Below are positions 33,938 through 42,286 of a stretch of 64,000 nt of DNA, piece by piece (the first letter of the stretch is position 1; the number at the start of each line of letters is the position of its first letter). The DNA is taken from positions 1 through 64,000 of the forward strand of contig JAHRAQ010000012.1 in assembly GCA_020027205.1 (NCBI GenBank). Direction: 5' to 3'. This stretch comes from Nitrospirales bacterium. Lineage in GTDB: Bacteria; Nitrospirota; Nitrospiria; Nitrospirales; UBA8639. Both the position numbers and the translations under genes were made by a program. The notes beneath the pieces are model-generated. The model was not told where the DNA came from, made no database searches, and saw nothing but the letters and a program-made list of their open reading frames with translations.

Positions 33938-34876
33938 TCAGAGTTCCCGCAATTTTCCCCGGCAATCCTCAAATGAACGATAGCCTTTCCGCGCCAGAAT
34001 CTCCCCCAGTTCGCGTTCCAGCCGTTCAAACACGCCGACCCCTTCGTCCATGAGCGCCGTGCCGACCTGCACCGCCGACGCGCCGCACAATCCATGTTCA
34101 AACACATCCGCGCCGGAGACCACGCCGCCCGTGCCGAGAATCGGCATCCGGCCGCCGAACAACTTCCAGAACGCGCGCACGTTGGCCAGCGCGACGGGTT
34201 TGATCATGGCGCCGCCCAGGCCGCCGAACCCGCCTTTGGGTTTGATCACCGCGCATTCCCGTTCCGGGTCCACCACCAGCCCGTTGCCCACGGAGTTGAT
34301 GACCGACACAAACGCCACCCCGGCCTCCCGCAACATGGCGGCCGTCGCGTCCTGATGCACCGGATCAAAATACGGCGGCAGTTTGACGCCCATCGGCACG
34401 GTGACGACCTCGCGCAGTTGCCGCAACAACGCGCGGGACGCCTGCACGTCGTAGCCGATCTGCGGCTTGCCGGGAATATTCGGACAGGACAGATTGACTT
34501 CGACCAGGTCGGGCCGCACGGCCGTGATCGCCCGCGCCGCCTCCAGAAACTCGGCGGTACTCAACCCGGCGACGCTGGCAATCACGGGTTTCCCGAACCG
34601 CCGCAGGTCGGGAAGCAACGCGGCATACGCCGGCGCACCCAGATTCGGCAGCCCCATGGAATTGATGGAGCCGCCGGGAAAACTGTGATAGCGGGGATCG
34701 GGATTGCCGCGCCGGAGCGCCGGCGTCATGGACTTGGTGACAATCGCGCCGCTGCGGGCGCGGCCCAGGGCTTCCAGTTCGTCCCGTGTCACGCACAAAG
34801 CGCCGGCGGCGTTCATCAGACAACTTGCCAGCCGCACGCCGGCAAACTCGACGGACAGATCCATGGACGCGCTCAC
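33938..34876 (-). CDS. pyrD: Dihydroorotate dehydrogenase, class 1A type
   Basis: A 312-residue FMN enzyme of pyrimidine synthesis. The catalytic Cys131 lies in VNLSCPNIPGKPQ, the form typical of soluble class 1A (fumarate-using) enzymes; no N-terminal membrane helix is present and no pyrK neighbour is seen. KSMTPALRRGNPDPRYH and NSMGLPN are family motifs. The start at 34876 overlaps the stop of the ABC ATPase gene by four bases; MDLSVEF, four codons later, is the alternative. Confidence 0.93.
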   Translation of the reverse strand: MSASMDLSVEFAGVRLASCLMNAAGALCVTRDELEALGRARSGAIVTKSMTPALRRGNPDPRYHSFPGGSINSMGLPNLGAPAYAALLPDLRRFGKPVIASVAGLSTAEFLEAARAITAVRPDLVEVNLSCPNIPGKPQIGYDVQASRALLRQLREVVTVPMGVKLPPYFDPVHQDATAAMLREAGVAFVSVINSVGNGLVVDPERECAVIKPKGGFGGLGGAMIKPVALANVRAFWKLFGGRMPILGTGGVVSGADVFEHGLCGASAVQVGTALMDEGVGVFERLERELGEILARKGYRSFEDCRGKLREL

Positions 34877-35733
34877 AACGGCTCATGCCCGCCGGCGGCG
34901 GTGACGGCGGCGGTGGCGTCATCGGCGGCGGTGACGGCGGCGGCGGCGGTGGCACCGTCGTCGGCGTCGGTGGTGGCGGTGGCGGGACGCACGGCCAGGC
35001 GGGACGGCCGAAGATGCAGGCGCCCGTCGCGCAATTCGTACACGCGGTCGGCCACCCGCGCGGCGGCGTCGGAATGGGTGACCAACAGCACCGTCCGGGC
35101 GTCCGCCCGCGCCGCGCGCCGAATCAACTCGATGATTTCCTGCGCGGTGTGCGCGTCAAGGTTGCCGGTCGGCTCGTCCGCCAGCAGCAGGCGCGGCCGA
35201 TGAACCAGCGCGCGCGCCAGCGCCACCCGCTGTTGTTCCCCGCCGGACAGTTCCCAGGGCCGGTGCGCGGCCCGGTTCGTCATGCCCACCTGCTCCAACG
35301 CCTCCCCGACCCGTGTTCGAATATGCGCGGCGGACATGCGCCGCAAGCGCAGCGGCAACCCGACGTTGTCCGCGGCCGTCAGCCCCGGCACCAGATGAAA
35401 CGCCTGGAACACCATGCCGATCCACTCACGGCGATACCGCGTCCAGTCGGCATCGGACAAGTGGCGTACCGACCGGCCACCGAGACACATGGCGCCGGAC
35501 GTCGCGGTGTCCAGGCCGGCCAGTAGATTGAGCAGCGTGCTTTTCCCGCTGCCGCTCGGGCCCATGATCACGCAACATTCTCCGGCCTCGACCCGAAGCG
35601 TGACGCCCCGCAGCACCGGCACCGTGACGTTCCCCCGGCGATAGTCCTTGCAGACGTCCTCCAGGGTCACCATGGCCGCGGACGCATCGTTGTCCAAAGA
35701 CCGCTCGATGGAACGTTCGCGCACCGCGTCCAT
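34873..35733 (-). CDS. ABC transporter ATP-binding protein (LolD/MacB type)
   Basis: A 286-residue ATPase. Walker A GPSGSGKST, Q-loop MVFQAFHL, signature LSGGEQQR, Walker B LLLADEPTGNLD and switch His (VTHS) are intact. LADEPTGNLD is typical of the MacB/LolD/FtsE group that pairs with FtsX-type permeases, so the permease at 30215 is the probable partner. GAAGGGGG precedes the ATG at 35733. The last ~35 residues are a low-complexity Ala/Thr/Asp tail encoded by GGCGGCGGTGAC-like repeats. Confidence 0.94.
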   Translation of the reverse strand: MDAVRERSIERSLDNDASAAMVTLEDVCKDYRRGNVTVPVLRGVTLRVEAGECCVIMGPSGSGKSTLLNLLAGLDTATSGAMCLGGRSVRHLSDADWTRYRREWIGMVFQAFHLVPGLTAADNVGLPLRLRRMSAAHIRTRVGEALEQVGMTNRAAHRPWELSGGEQQRVALARALVHRPRLLLADEPTGNLDAHTAQEIIELIRRAARADARTVLLVTHSDAAARVADRVYELRDGRLHLRPSRLAVRPATATTDADDGATAAAAVTAADDATAAVTAAGGHEPL

Positions 35734-35834
35734 GACGTGCCCCCTTCCCGTGGTCTATACCACACCCGCCGAACGGCCAACAACGCACGGCGGCGCAGGG
35801 CGTGTTTTAATTTGAAATCCCTGCCGTTGTCCCT

Positions 35835-36345
35835 CTCCGTTGCCCCTCTCCGTCATTCCGCGCCACCGACGTCCAACGATAAGAGACCCGCCCGCGCGCA
35901 GAATCCATCCGAAAGAGGTTAATGGCAGCCCCCATCCGTCATTCCCGACATTTTTAATCGGGAATCCATCTTTCAGTTGTGCCTTTCCTTTGGTTAGGAA
36001 AAGGAAACAGAAAGACGGAAACAGAAGGATGGATTCCCGACTACTAACGTCGGGAATGACGGAGGGGAACGGGGATGACGGAAGGGGGGCGTGCGGGGAC
36101 AACACGGCGTTGTCCCTGTCCGTCATTCCGCGTCACCGACGTCCAATGGCGGGAGAACCGTGGGTACGCGGAATCCATCCGTAAGAGGTCAATGGCAATC
36201 CCCTTTCCGTCATTCCCGACATCTTTAGTCGGGAATCCATCTTTCAGTTGTGCCTTTCACTTTGGTTAGGAAAAGGAAACAGAAAGACGGAAACAGAAAG
36301 ATGGATTCCCGACTACTAACGTCGGGAATGACGGAGGGGAGAGGG
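35835..36345. repeat. Large repeat cluster upstream of comF
   Basis: Two almost identical composite blocks in tandem. A family B unit at 35850-35927 is followed by an inverted pair of family A copies (35935-36065). A second B unit at 36118-36195 is followed by another inverted A pair (36205-36340). The centre of each A pair is a short CCTTTCCTTTGGTTAGG-type spacer. No gene lies between 35734 and 36462. Confidence 0.9.
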
Positions 36346-36376
36346 CATGATGGAGAGGGCGCCGCGGGCACAATGC

Positions 36377-36405
36377 TTGACACCCGGACGCGCGTTTCCT
36401 AGATT
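36377..36405 (+). promoter_or_regulatory. Sigma-70 promoter of comF
   Basis: TTGACA (36377-36382), a 17-base spacer and TAGATT (36400-36405), 58 bases before the ATG. The same hexamer pair occurs before nrdJ. Confidence 0.65.
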
Positions 36406-36462
36406 GCCTCCGGTGCGCCGCATCCAATCCGGGACAGGGCGACGCGAAGCGAGGCGCGGGCC

Positions 36463-37197
36463 ATGACGATACCCGCTCGATGGCTTCGCCGTATCCTGCA
36501 CGCCGTCTTTCCCATGCCGTGCCGCCTGTGCGGCCAGGCCCTTCGTGACGACCCCATTCCCTTTTTCTGCCGCCCCTGCTGGAGCCGCATCACGCCCATC
36601 GAATCGCCGGCCTGCCCCCGCTGCGCCCGCCCGTTTCCATCGCCGCACGCGCTCTCGCACAGCCCCGGGCACCTGTGCGGAGACTGCCGCCGACGCCCTC
36701 CGGCCTATCATCTGGCCCGAACGCCGTTCGCCTATCAGTCGCCGTTGAAAGAAGCCATCGTGCTGTTCAAGTACCACGGCAAAACGCAACTGGCCCTTCC
36801 CCTCGCGCAACTCATCGCCGGGACCGGCGCGCCTCCGGCGGACATCGACGCCATTCTGGCCGTGCCGCTGCACCCCCGGCGTCTTCGGGAACGGGAATTT
36901 AATCAGTCATTGCTGCTGGCGCGACATCTGGGCCGGAGATGGAATCTCCCGGTGCCGCCCAGCCCCCTTCGGCGGACACGACTCACCCCGCCGCAAACCA
37001 CCCTCACGCGGCGCGAGCGTCTGAAAAATCTTCGACGGTGTTTTGCCGTGACCGCCCCCGCCGCGATTGAAGGGAAAACCCTGCTTCTCGTGGACGACGT
37101 TTTCACCACGGGCGCCACGGTCAATGAATGCGCCAAAACCCTTCGCCGGGCCGGCGCGAAGGCCGTGTACGTCTGCACCCTGGCCAGGATGGTCTGA
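36463..37197 (+). CDS. comF: ComF family phosphoribosyltransferase-like protein
   Basis: A 244-residue protein. An N-terminal zinc-finger region has pairs CRLCG, CRPCW, CPRC and CGDC. It is followed by a type I phosphoribosyltransferase fold with the PRPP loop LLVDDVFTTGATV near residue 210. ComF proteins take part in uptake of transforming DNA in some bacteria, but most homologues are of unproven function. It is a single-gene unit with its own promoter. Confidence 0.93.
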   Translation: MTIPARWLRRILHAVFPMPCRLCGQALRDDPIPFFCRPCWSRITPIESPACPRCARPFPSPHALSHSPGHLCGDCRRRPPAYHLARTPFAYQSPLKEAIVLFKYHGKTQLALPLAQLIAGTGAPPADIDAILAVPLHPRRLREREFNQSLLLARHLGRRWNLPVPPSPLRRTRLTPPQTTLTRRERLKNLRRCFAVTAPAAIEGKTLLLVDDVFTTGATVNECAKTLRRAGAKAVYVCTLARMV

Positions 37198-37204
37198 CGC
37201 GCGC

Positions 37205-37510
37205 CGCCTCCGTCATTCCCGACCCCCGATGAAAAATGTCGGGGGCAGGCATTTTTGATCGGGAATCTCCCCATCCGTCATTCCCGACGTTCGTTGTCGG
37301 GAATCCATCCTTCAGTTGTCTTCTCTCTTGATCAGGACAAACAACTGAAAGATGGATTCCCGACTAAAGATGCCTGCCCCCGACGTTTTCATTCGGGGGT
37401 CGGGAATGACGGAAAGGGGATTGCCAGACGGAAAGGGGATTGCCATTGACCTCTTGCGGATGGATTCCGCGTGCCCACGGTTCTCCACGCCGGTGGCGCG
37501 GAATGACGGA
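37205..37510. repeat. Repeat cluster between comF and mraZ
   Basis: A family A copy whose loop holds a nested CCCCCGA...TCGGGGG insert in reversed order (37218-37265) is followed by a forward family A copy (37277-37312). A reversed A copy with the same nested insert comes next (37350-37412), then an inverted family B unit (37435-37510). Confidence 0.88.
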
Positions 37511-37556
37511 GGGAGCAAGCGCCGTCGTCGACGCGGACGCGACGGGATGCGCGCCC

Positions 37557-37585
37557 TTGACTTCCTAGATGATTTTCTCTAGGCT
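37557..37585 (+). promoter_or_regulatory. Putative sigma-70 promoter of mraZ
   Basis: TTGACT (37557-37562), a 17-base spacer and TAGGCT (37580-37585), about 70 bases before the mraZ ATG. MraZ normally represses its own promoter at GTGGG-type direct repeats; a clear set of those is not obvious here. Confidence 0.5.
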
Positions 37586-37653
37586 GACCTGCTGATGGGC
37601 GGCGTTCCCGGCGGGGACGGGACGTGGCGGCGCCCGCCACAAGAGGTACCACA

Positions 37654-38100
37654 ATGTTTGCCGGACAGTATCATTGCAAACTGGACGAAAAAGGGCGGTT
37701 CATTCTTCCGACGCCCCTGCGCGAACTCCTGGAGGGGGAGGCGGGCGGCGCCCGTGTGATGTTCGTCAAGGGACAGGACCGGCCGCTGTCGGCCTATTCG
37801 ATGCGGGAATGGGACAACGTGCTGGCCCGCGCCAAAGAAACGTTCACGGAAGATCAGAACCGGCTCTTCATGCACTACGTGGTGGCCGAAGCCGCGTCCT
37901 CGGACATCGACAAGGCCGGGCGCATCCTTGTGCCCGGACGATTGAGAAAACTCGTCCCGATTGAGGATGATCTGGAAATCGTCCTCGTGGGAATGTATCA
38001 CCGCCTGGAAATCTGGAATCCGTCCGAATGGCGCCGTTATCTCGCGCGCCACGGCGAGGCTTTGGAGGAACAGGCCGGCAAAATGCTCGACCTCCTGTGA
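37654..38100 (+). CDS. mraZ: Transcriptional regulator MraZ
   Basis: A 148-residue protein with two AbrB-like SpoVT/MraZ repeats (MFAGQYHCKLDEKGRFILPT and, near residue 82, ASSDIDKAGRILVPGRLRKL). MraZ usually heads the division and cell wall cluster and represses it. Here the next gene is not rsmH (mraW) but a RusA-like nuclease gene, so the usual cluster is absent or elsewhere. AAGAGGT precedes the ATG at 37654. Confidence 0.94.
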   Translation: MFAGQYHCKLDEKGRFILPTPLRELLEGEAGGARVMFVKGQDRPLSAYSMREWDNVLARAKETFTEDQNRLFMHYVVAEAASSDIDKAGRILVPGRLRKLVPIEDDLEIVLVGMYHRLEIWNPSEWRRYLARHGEALEEQAGKMLDLL

Positions 38101-38146
38101 CGGAACACCCGTGTTGACCAGCCGGCGAACGCCGTCCGTGCCGTCC

Positions 38147-38785
38147 ATGCGCCGCCCCGTGCGCCTGCCTCAAACATTTGTGAACGCATGGCAGCCCAAC
38201 GGCGCCGCGCCGGCACCGACCGACGACCCGGCGCGCCGGCCCTTCGCGCGGAACACAACCGGCGCCCGGCTTCCCCGCGTCCCCCGTGCGCGCGGCCCGC
38301 GCTCGACACCGCCGCTCCACGCCGACGCCGACGTGCGCCCGTCGTTCTCCCTGACCGGCGACGTGCTGTCCCTGGTCCTGCCCGTGCCGCCCAGCATCAA
38401 CAGGCAATACGCCACCGTCAACGGGCGGCGCGTACTGGCGGCGGCGGGACGCCATTATAAACGAACGGTCGGGCAACTCCTCATGGCGGGCGCGGCGGCC
38501 TCGTCTTCCGACTGGCATCGTTTTCTGCGCGAGGCGGGGGAACGCGCCATGACGCTGACCATGCGGTGTTACTTCCCGACGCTCCTGCGGCGCGACCTGG
38601 ACGGCGGAATCAAAATCACCCAGGACGCCCTCTGCGAAGCCATGAATCTCAACGACAATCGAATTCTGGAACTCCATCTGTACAAAATCAGCGACCGGGA
38701 CCATCCCCGCCTCGAGTGCACCCTCACGCTGACCACCGGCCTGCGTCCGTCGCGGCGCACGCGTCCGGGCCGGCGTACCGGTTAG
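38147..38785 (+). CDS. RusA-like endonuclease family protein
   Basis: About 212 residues from the ATG at 38147; in-frame GTGs at 38138 and 38111 are alternatives. The first ~75 residues are Arg/Pro/Ala-rich and probably disordered. The C-terminal ~120 carry a RusA-type fold (LVLPVPPSINRQYATVNGR, then RRDLDGGIKITQDALCEAMN and LNDNRILELH), with the acidic residues expected of this Mg-dependent Holliday-junction nuclease family. It lies 46 bases after mraZ. RusA genes are usually phage-borne; no other phage gene is visible. Confidence 0.82.
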   Translation: MRRPVRLPQTFVNAWQPNGAAPAPTDDPARRPFARNTTGARLPRVPRARGPRSTPPLHADADVRPSFSLTGDVLSLVLPVPPSINRQYATVNGRRVLAAAGRHYKRTVGQLLMAGAAASSSDWHRFLREAGERAMTLTMRCYFPTLLRRDLDGGIKITQDALCEAMNLNDNRILELHLYKISDRDHPRLECTLTLTTGLRPSRRTRPGRRTG

Positions 38786-38849
38786 TACCAGCCGCCCCGA
38801 CCTCGGCGCCGTCACGTTCCGAACATCGGCGCGCCGCGCTTCCTCATCT

Positions 38850-39165
38850 CCTCCGTCATTCCGCGTCACCGATGTCCAATGGCAGGAGAACCGTGCGCGC
38901 GCGGAATCCATCCGTAAGATGTTAATTGGCCGCCCCCTCCGTCATTCCCGACATTAGTAGTCGGGAATCCATCTTTCTGTTGTGTCCTGTCCCTTGGTTA
39001 GGACAAGGAAAAAGAAGGATGGATTCCCGATTAAAAACGTCGGGAATGACGGAAGGGGGATGGATTCACGATTAAAAATACCTGCCCCCGACGTTTGTAA
39101 TCGGGAAACGGGAATGACGGAAGGAGGGGCCGGGAATAACGGAGGGGGCAAACCTTCGCCGGTGA
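38850..39165. repeat. Repeat cluster upstream of the HEAT-repeat lipoprotein
   Basis: A family B unit (38855-38932), an inverted pair of family A copies (38936-38975 and 39015-39055), then degenerate nested copies (CCTGCCCCCGACGTTTGTAA) to 39130. No gene is recognised between 38786 and 39288. Confidence 0.88.
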
Positions 39166-39288
39166 CGGAGCGGGATAGCCGCACCCGCTTGCGTTTTCTC
39201 CATTCCGCTTGCTATGCAGAACGCCTGTGCCGTGCGGCGCCGGCAACCGGCCCGCCGTTTCAACGAGAGTCCTGGGAGTCCTGCCGGC

Positions 39289-40377
39289 ATGTGGAATCTT
39301 CCGTCCTTGTACTGGGTCGTCGGTCTTGTCCTGTTCGGCGTCTGCTGCGCGCCCGAACAATCTCCCGCCCGCCGCCTGTCTCTTGACCCGCAACAAAAAG
39401 CGCGGCTGCAACAGGCCGAACGCATTGTCGTCCACGCGCTCGCCGTCACGGAAAAAGGCCTGGTGGATGCCGCCCCGGTGCGGCGGGCGGTCTCACGCCG
39501 GTTGTCCGCGACGGGCTTCACGGTCGTCGCCGCCGCCGAGCCGCATGACGTGACGGTGCATGTGAAATGCGAGGAGCGGAAAACCTGGGAAGGGGTCACG
39601 CGAACCGACGCGCAGGCGGCCCGGACGGGCACACCGTCCCGCGTCTGGAAAGGCCCGGCCTGCCGGTTGCGCTACGTTCTGGACGGACGACGGGGACCGT
39701 GGCGTTATGAAGTCCGCACCCCGTTCGAACAGGCATGGGACGCCGCCCGTGCCGGCGGGGAATCCGATGCGGGACAATTCGCGCTGCGGCATTTGTGCCG
39801 GGCGCTGGACACCAGCACGTTCCCGCTGGCGCTCGCCGCGGAATGGCGGCAAAGTCGGCGCCTCGCCTCCCTGCTGACCGCGCCCGCCACCGGCACGGCG
39901 GTCAAACTCGACATTATCGAACTCGCCGGCCACGTGCCGGACGACACCATGCTGCGCGCGCTGCGGGCCGTCATCGGCCAGCCCGACGTGACGCTGCCGG
40001 CCACCGAGGCCTTGGGACACATGGGCGACCCGGCCATTCCCACGCTCATGACGCTCCTGTCGGACACCGCCGCGTCGGTGGAGATTCGGGCCGCAGCGGC
40101 GGAATCTCTCGGCGACATCGGAGCGCGCAGCGGCAACACCGGCATCCTGCCGCCGCTTCTCGACATGATGCAATCACCGGAGATTCCGCTGCGCGTGCAG
40201 ACGGCCATTGTGAAAGCCGTGGGGAACATTCCCGATCAGACATCGGCGGCGCCCCTGCAACAACTCGGGCTGAAAGCCTGGACCTCCCCGTCCACCGACC
40301 CGCACATGCAGGAACTGCGGGAAGCGGTGGACTGGAGTTTGTGGCAAATCAACCCCGGCGCGCACACCGATGAGTAG
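39289..40377 (+). CDS. Probable lipoprotein with C-terminal HEAT-like repeats
   Basis: A 362-residue protein starting MWNLPSLYW. A hydrophobic leader ends in the lipobox-like LFGVC-C, so lipid attachment at Cys20 or so is likely. The central domain is unassigned. From about 195 onward, HEAT-like helical repeats appear (LASLLTAPATGTAVKLDIIE, ALGHMGDPAIPTLMTLL, AAAESLGDIGA, IVKAVGNIPD). A protein-interaction scaffold in the periplasm is inferred. GGGAG lies about ten bases before the ATG; an upstream ATG at 39214 would bury the signal peptide. Confidence 0.78.
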   Translation: MWNLPSLYWVVGLVLFGVCCAPEQSPARRLSLDPQQKARLQQAERIVVHALAVTEKGLVDAAPVRRAVSRRLSATGFTVVAAAEPHDVTVHVKCEERKTWEGVTRTDAQAARTGTPSRVWKGPACRLRYVLDGRRGPWRYEVRTPFEQAWDAARAGGESDAGQFALRHLCRALDTSTFPLALAAEWRQSRRLASLLTAPATGTAVKLDIIELAGHVPDDTMLRALRAVIGQPDVTLPATEALGHMGDPAIPTLMTLLSDTAASVEIRAAAAESLGDIGARSGNTGILPPLLDMMQSPEIPLRVQTAIVKAVGNIPDQTSAAPLQQLGLKAWTSPSTDPHMQELREAVDWSLWQINPGAHTDE

Positions 40378-40419
40378 CGCCGGTGCACGCCGCGGGGCGT
40401 GGGACAGCCGGAATAAAGA

Positions 40420-40737
40420 AACAGAAGGATGGATTCCCGATTAAAAACGTCGGGAATGACGGAAGGAGGGGACGCGGGCAGGACGGAGGGGCAACGGGAC
40501 AGCGGCAGAGACGAGGTGCGCGCGGGCATGACACCCCCCTCCGTCATTCCCGACCCCCGAATGAAAACGTCGGGGGCAGGCATCGTTAGTCGGGAAGTAT
40601 TTGCCCCGTTCCTCTCTTTCCGTCATTCCCGACATCTTTAGTCGGGAATCCATCTTGTTCTTGTCCTAACCAAGGACAATGCAACAGAAGGATGGATTCC
40701 CGATTACTAACGTCGGGAATGACAGAAAGAAGTGACG
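40420..40737. repeat. Repeat cluster before tRNA-Arg
   Basis: A reversed family A copy (40425-40463), a forward copy with nested CCCCCGA...TCGGGGG insert (40540-40597), another forward family A (40618-40652) and a reversed one (40688-40725). No gene is seen. Confidence 0.88.
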
Positions 40738-40747
40738 GAGGATGGAT

Positions 40748-40823
40748 TGGCGCGCCCGAGAGGAGTCGAACCTCTAACCTCTTGATCCGTAGTCAAGTGC
40801 TCTATCCATTGAGCTACGGGCGC
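40748..40823 (-). tRNA. tRNA-Arg (ACG)
   Basis: Full cloverleaf on the minus strand. The 7-bp acceptor GCGCCCG/CGGGCGC, D arm GCTC...GAGC, anticodon stem CTTGA/TCAAG with loop CTACGGA (anticodon ACG, read as ICG after deamination), and T arm AGAGG/CCTCT are all present, and 3' CCA is encoded at 40748-40750. It is not in a tRNA cluster. Confidence 0.95.
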
Positions 40824-40924
40824 AACGCTGATCGTTCGGGACTGCGCCCGTTATACAAGCCGCCACGGGGGGCGTCAACCGGACAGAGAAACAGAAACGC
40901 GCCGCGCGCGCGGAACAGACGTGT

Positions 40925-42286
40925 TCAGACAGCCGGCGCGAGGGCGGGCACGGGGACGCCGAAGAGCGTGGAGGCCGAGGCGTCGTTGACTTGAATCGTC
41001 GCCCGGTCTCCGGGGGCGAACGGCGCGGCATCTTTGTCCCAGACCACGGTCACGTTGGCGTCGGTGTGCCCCATCCATTGCCTCGAGGATTTTTTCGCGC
41101 GGCCTTCCACCAGCACGGTCACGTCGGCGCCGATGAGCCGCCGGTTGTGCGCGGCGGAAATCTCGCGTTGCAGATCGAACAGGCGCGTGACCCGCTCCGA
41201 CTTGACGGCCTCGGGCACGTCGTCGGGAAATTTCCGCCGGGCAATGGTGTGCTTGCGTTCCGAATATTTGAACACGTAGGCCGATTGAAATTCGATCTCC
41301 CGCACCAGGTCATACGTGTCGCGGAACTCGTCGTCCGTCTCGGTGCAGAATCCCGCGATGACGTCCGTGGTGATCGCGATGTCGCCCCGCCGCCTGATGT
41401 CGTCGACCAGGGCCACGTAGTCGCGCCGCGTGTACGACCGGCCCATCATGTCCAGCATCCGGTCGCTACCCGATTGCAGGGGCAGATGAATGTGCCGGCA
41501 CACGCGGGGATGCTGCGCCACCACGTCCAGGAGGGCGGGAGGAAAGTCCCTGGGATGCGGCGACGTCCAGCGCACCCGTTCGATGCCGGGCACGTCGGCG
41601 ACGTCCGCAAGCAGTTCGGCGAAGTCGCGGCCGTCGGGGGCGGGACTGCGGTACGAATTGACGTTCTGCCCCAGGAGCGTGACCTGCCGGTGCCCCCGCG
41701 CCGCCAGGGCGTGCGCTTCGTCCAGAATACTCCGCGCGGGACGCGACCGTTCCCGGCCGCGCGTGTACGGCACCACGCAGAACGTGCAAAAGTTGTCGCA
41801 CCCCCGCATAATCGCAATCCACGCATTGACGCCGGGCGCACGCTCCGGGAGAATCGTGTCGTAGGTTTCGTATTCGGACAACTCCACGGCCACGGCCCGT
41901 TCCCGGCGTTCCAGGGCCTGGGCCAGCAACTCCGGCAACCGGCGGTAGGCATCCGGCCCCGCGAGCACGTCGATGGCGGGATGCGCGTCCAGCAACTCCT
42001 GTTTGAGATTCTGGGCCATGCACCCCAGAACGCCGATGACCACCGGGCGGGTCCGCTTCAGGGTTTTCCATTGGGCCAGACGGCCATGGACGCGGGCATG
42101 GGCATGTTCCCGAATCGCGCAGGTGTTCATCAACAGCACGTCGGCCGCCGCCGGTTCCGACGTGAACGCAAACCCGCGGTCGCGCAACACCGACCGCACC
42201 AGTTCCGTGTCGTACTCGTTCATCTGGCATCCGAACGTTTGCAGATAGACGCGGCGGGGCATGGAAGAATCTCCGGACACGTTCAT
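40925..42286 (-). CDS. miaB: tRNA-2-methylthio-N6-isopentenyladenosine synthase MiaB
   Basis: A 453-residue radical SAM methylthiotransferase acting on i6A37 of tRNAs. The N-terminal MTTase cysteines (FGCQMNEYD, NTCAIRE, LGCMAQN), radical SAM Cys-x3-Cys-x2-Cys (GCDNFCTFC) and a C-terminal TRAM domain (VLVEGRAKKSSRQWMGHT) are all present. The start overlaps the mtaB stop by four bases; MPRRVYL eight codons in is the alternative start. Confidence 0.95.
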   Translation of the reverse strand: MNVSGDSSMPRRVYLQTFGCQMNEYDTELVRSVLRDRGFAFTSEPAAADVLLMNTCAIREHAHARVHGRLAQWKTLKRTRPVVIGVLGCMAQNLKQELLDAHPAIDVLAGPDAYRRLPELLAQALERRERAVAVELSEYETYDTILPERAPGVNAWIAIMRGCDNFCTFCVVPYTRGRERSRPARSILDEAHALAARGHRQVTLLGQNVNSYRSPAPDGRDFAELLADVADVPGIERVRWTSPHPRDFPPALLDVVAQHPRVCRHIHLPLQSGSDRMLDMMGRSYTRRDYVALVDDIRRRGDIAITTDVIAGFCTETDDEFRDTYDLVREIEFQSAYVFKYSERKHTIARRKFPDDVPEAVKSERVTRLFDLQREISAAHNRRLIGADVTVLVEGRAKKSSRQWMGHTDANVTVVWDKDAAPFAPGDRATIQVNDASASTLFGVPVPALAPAV

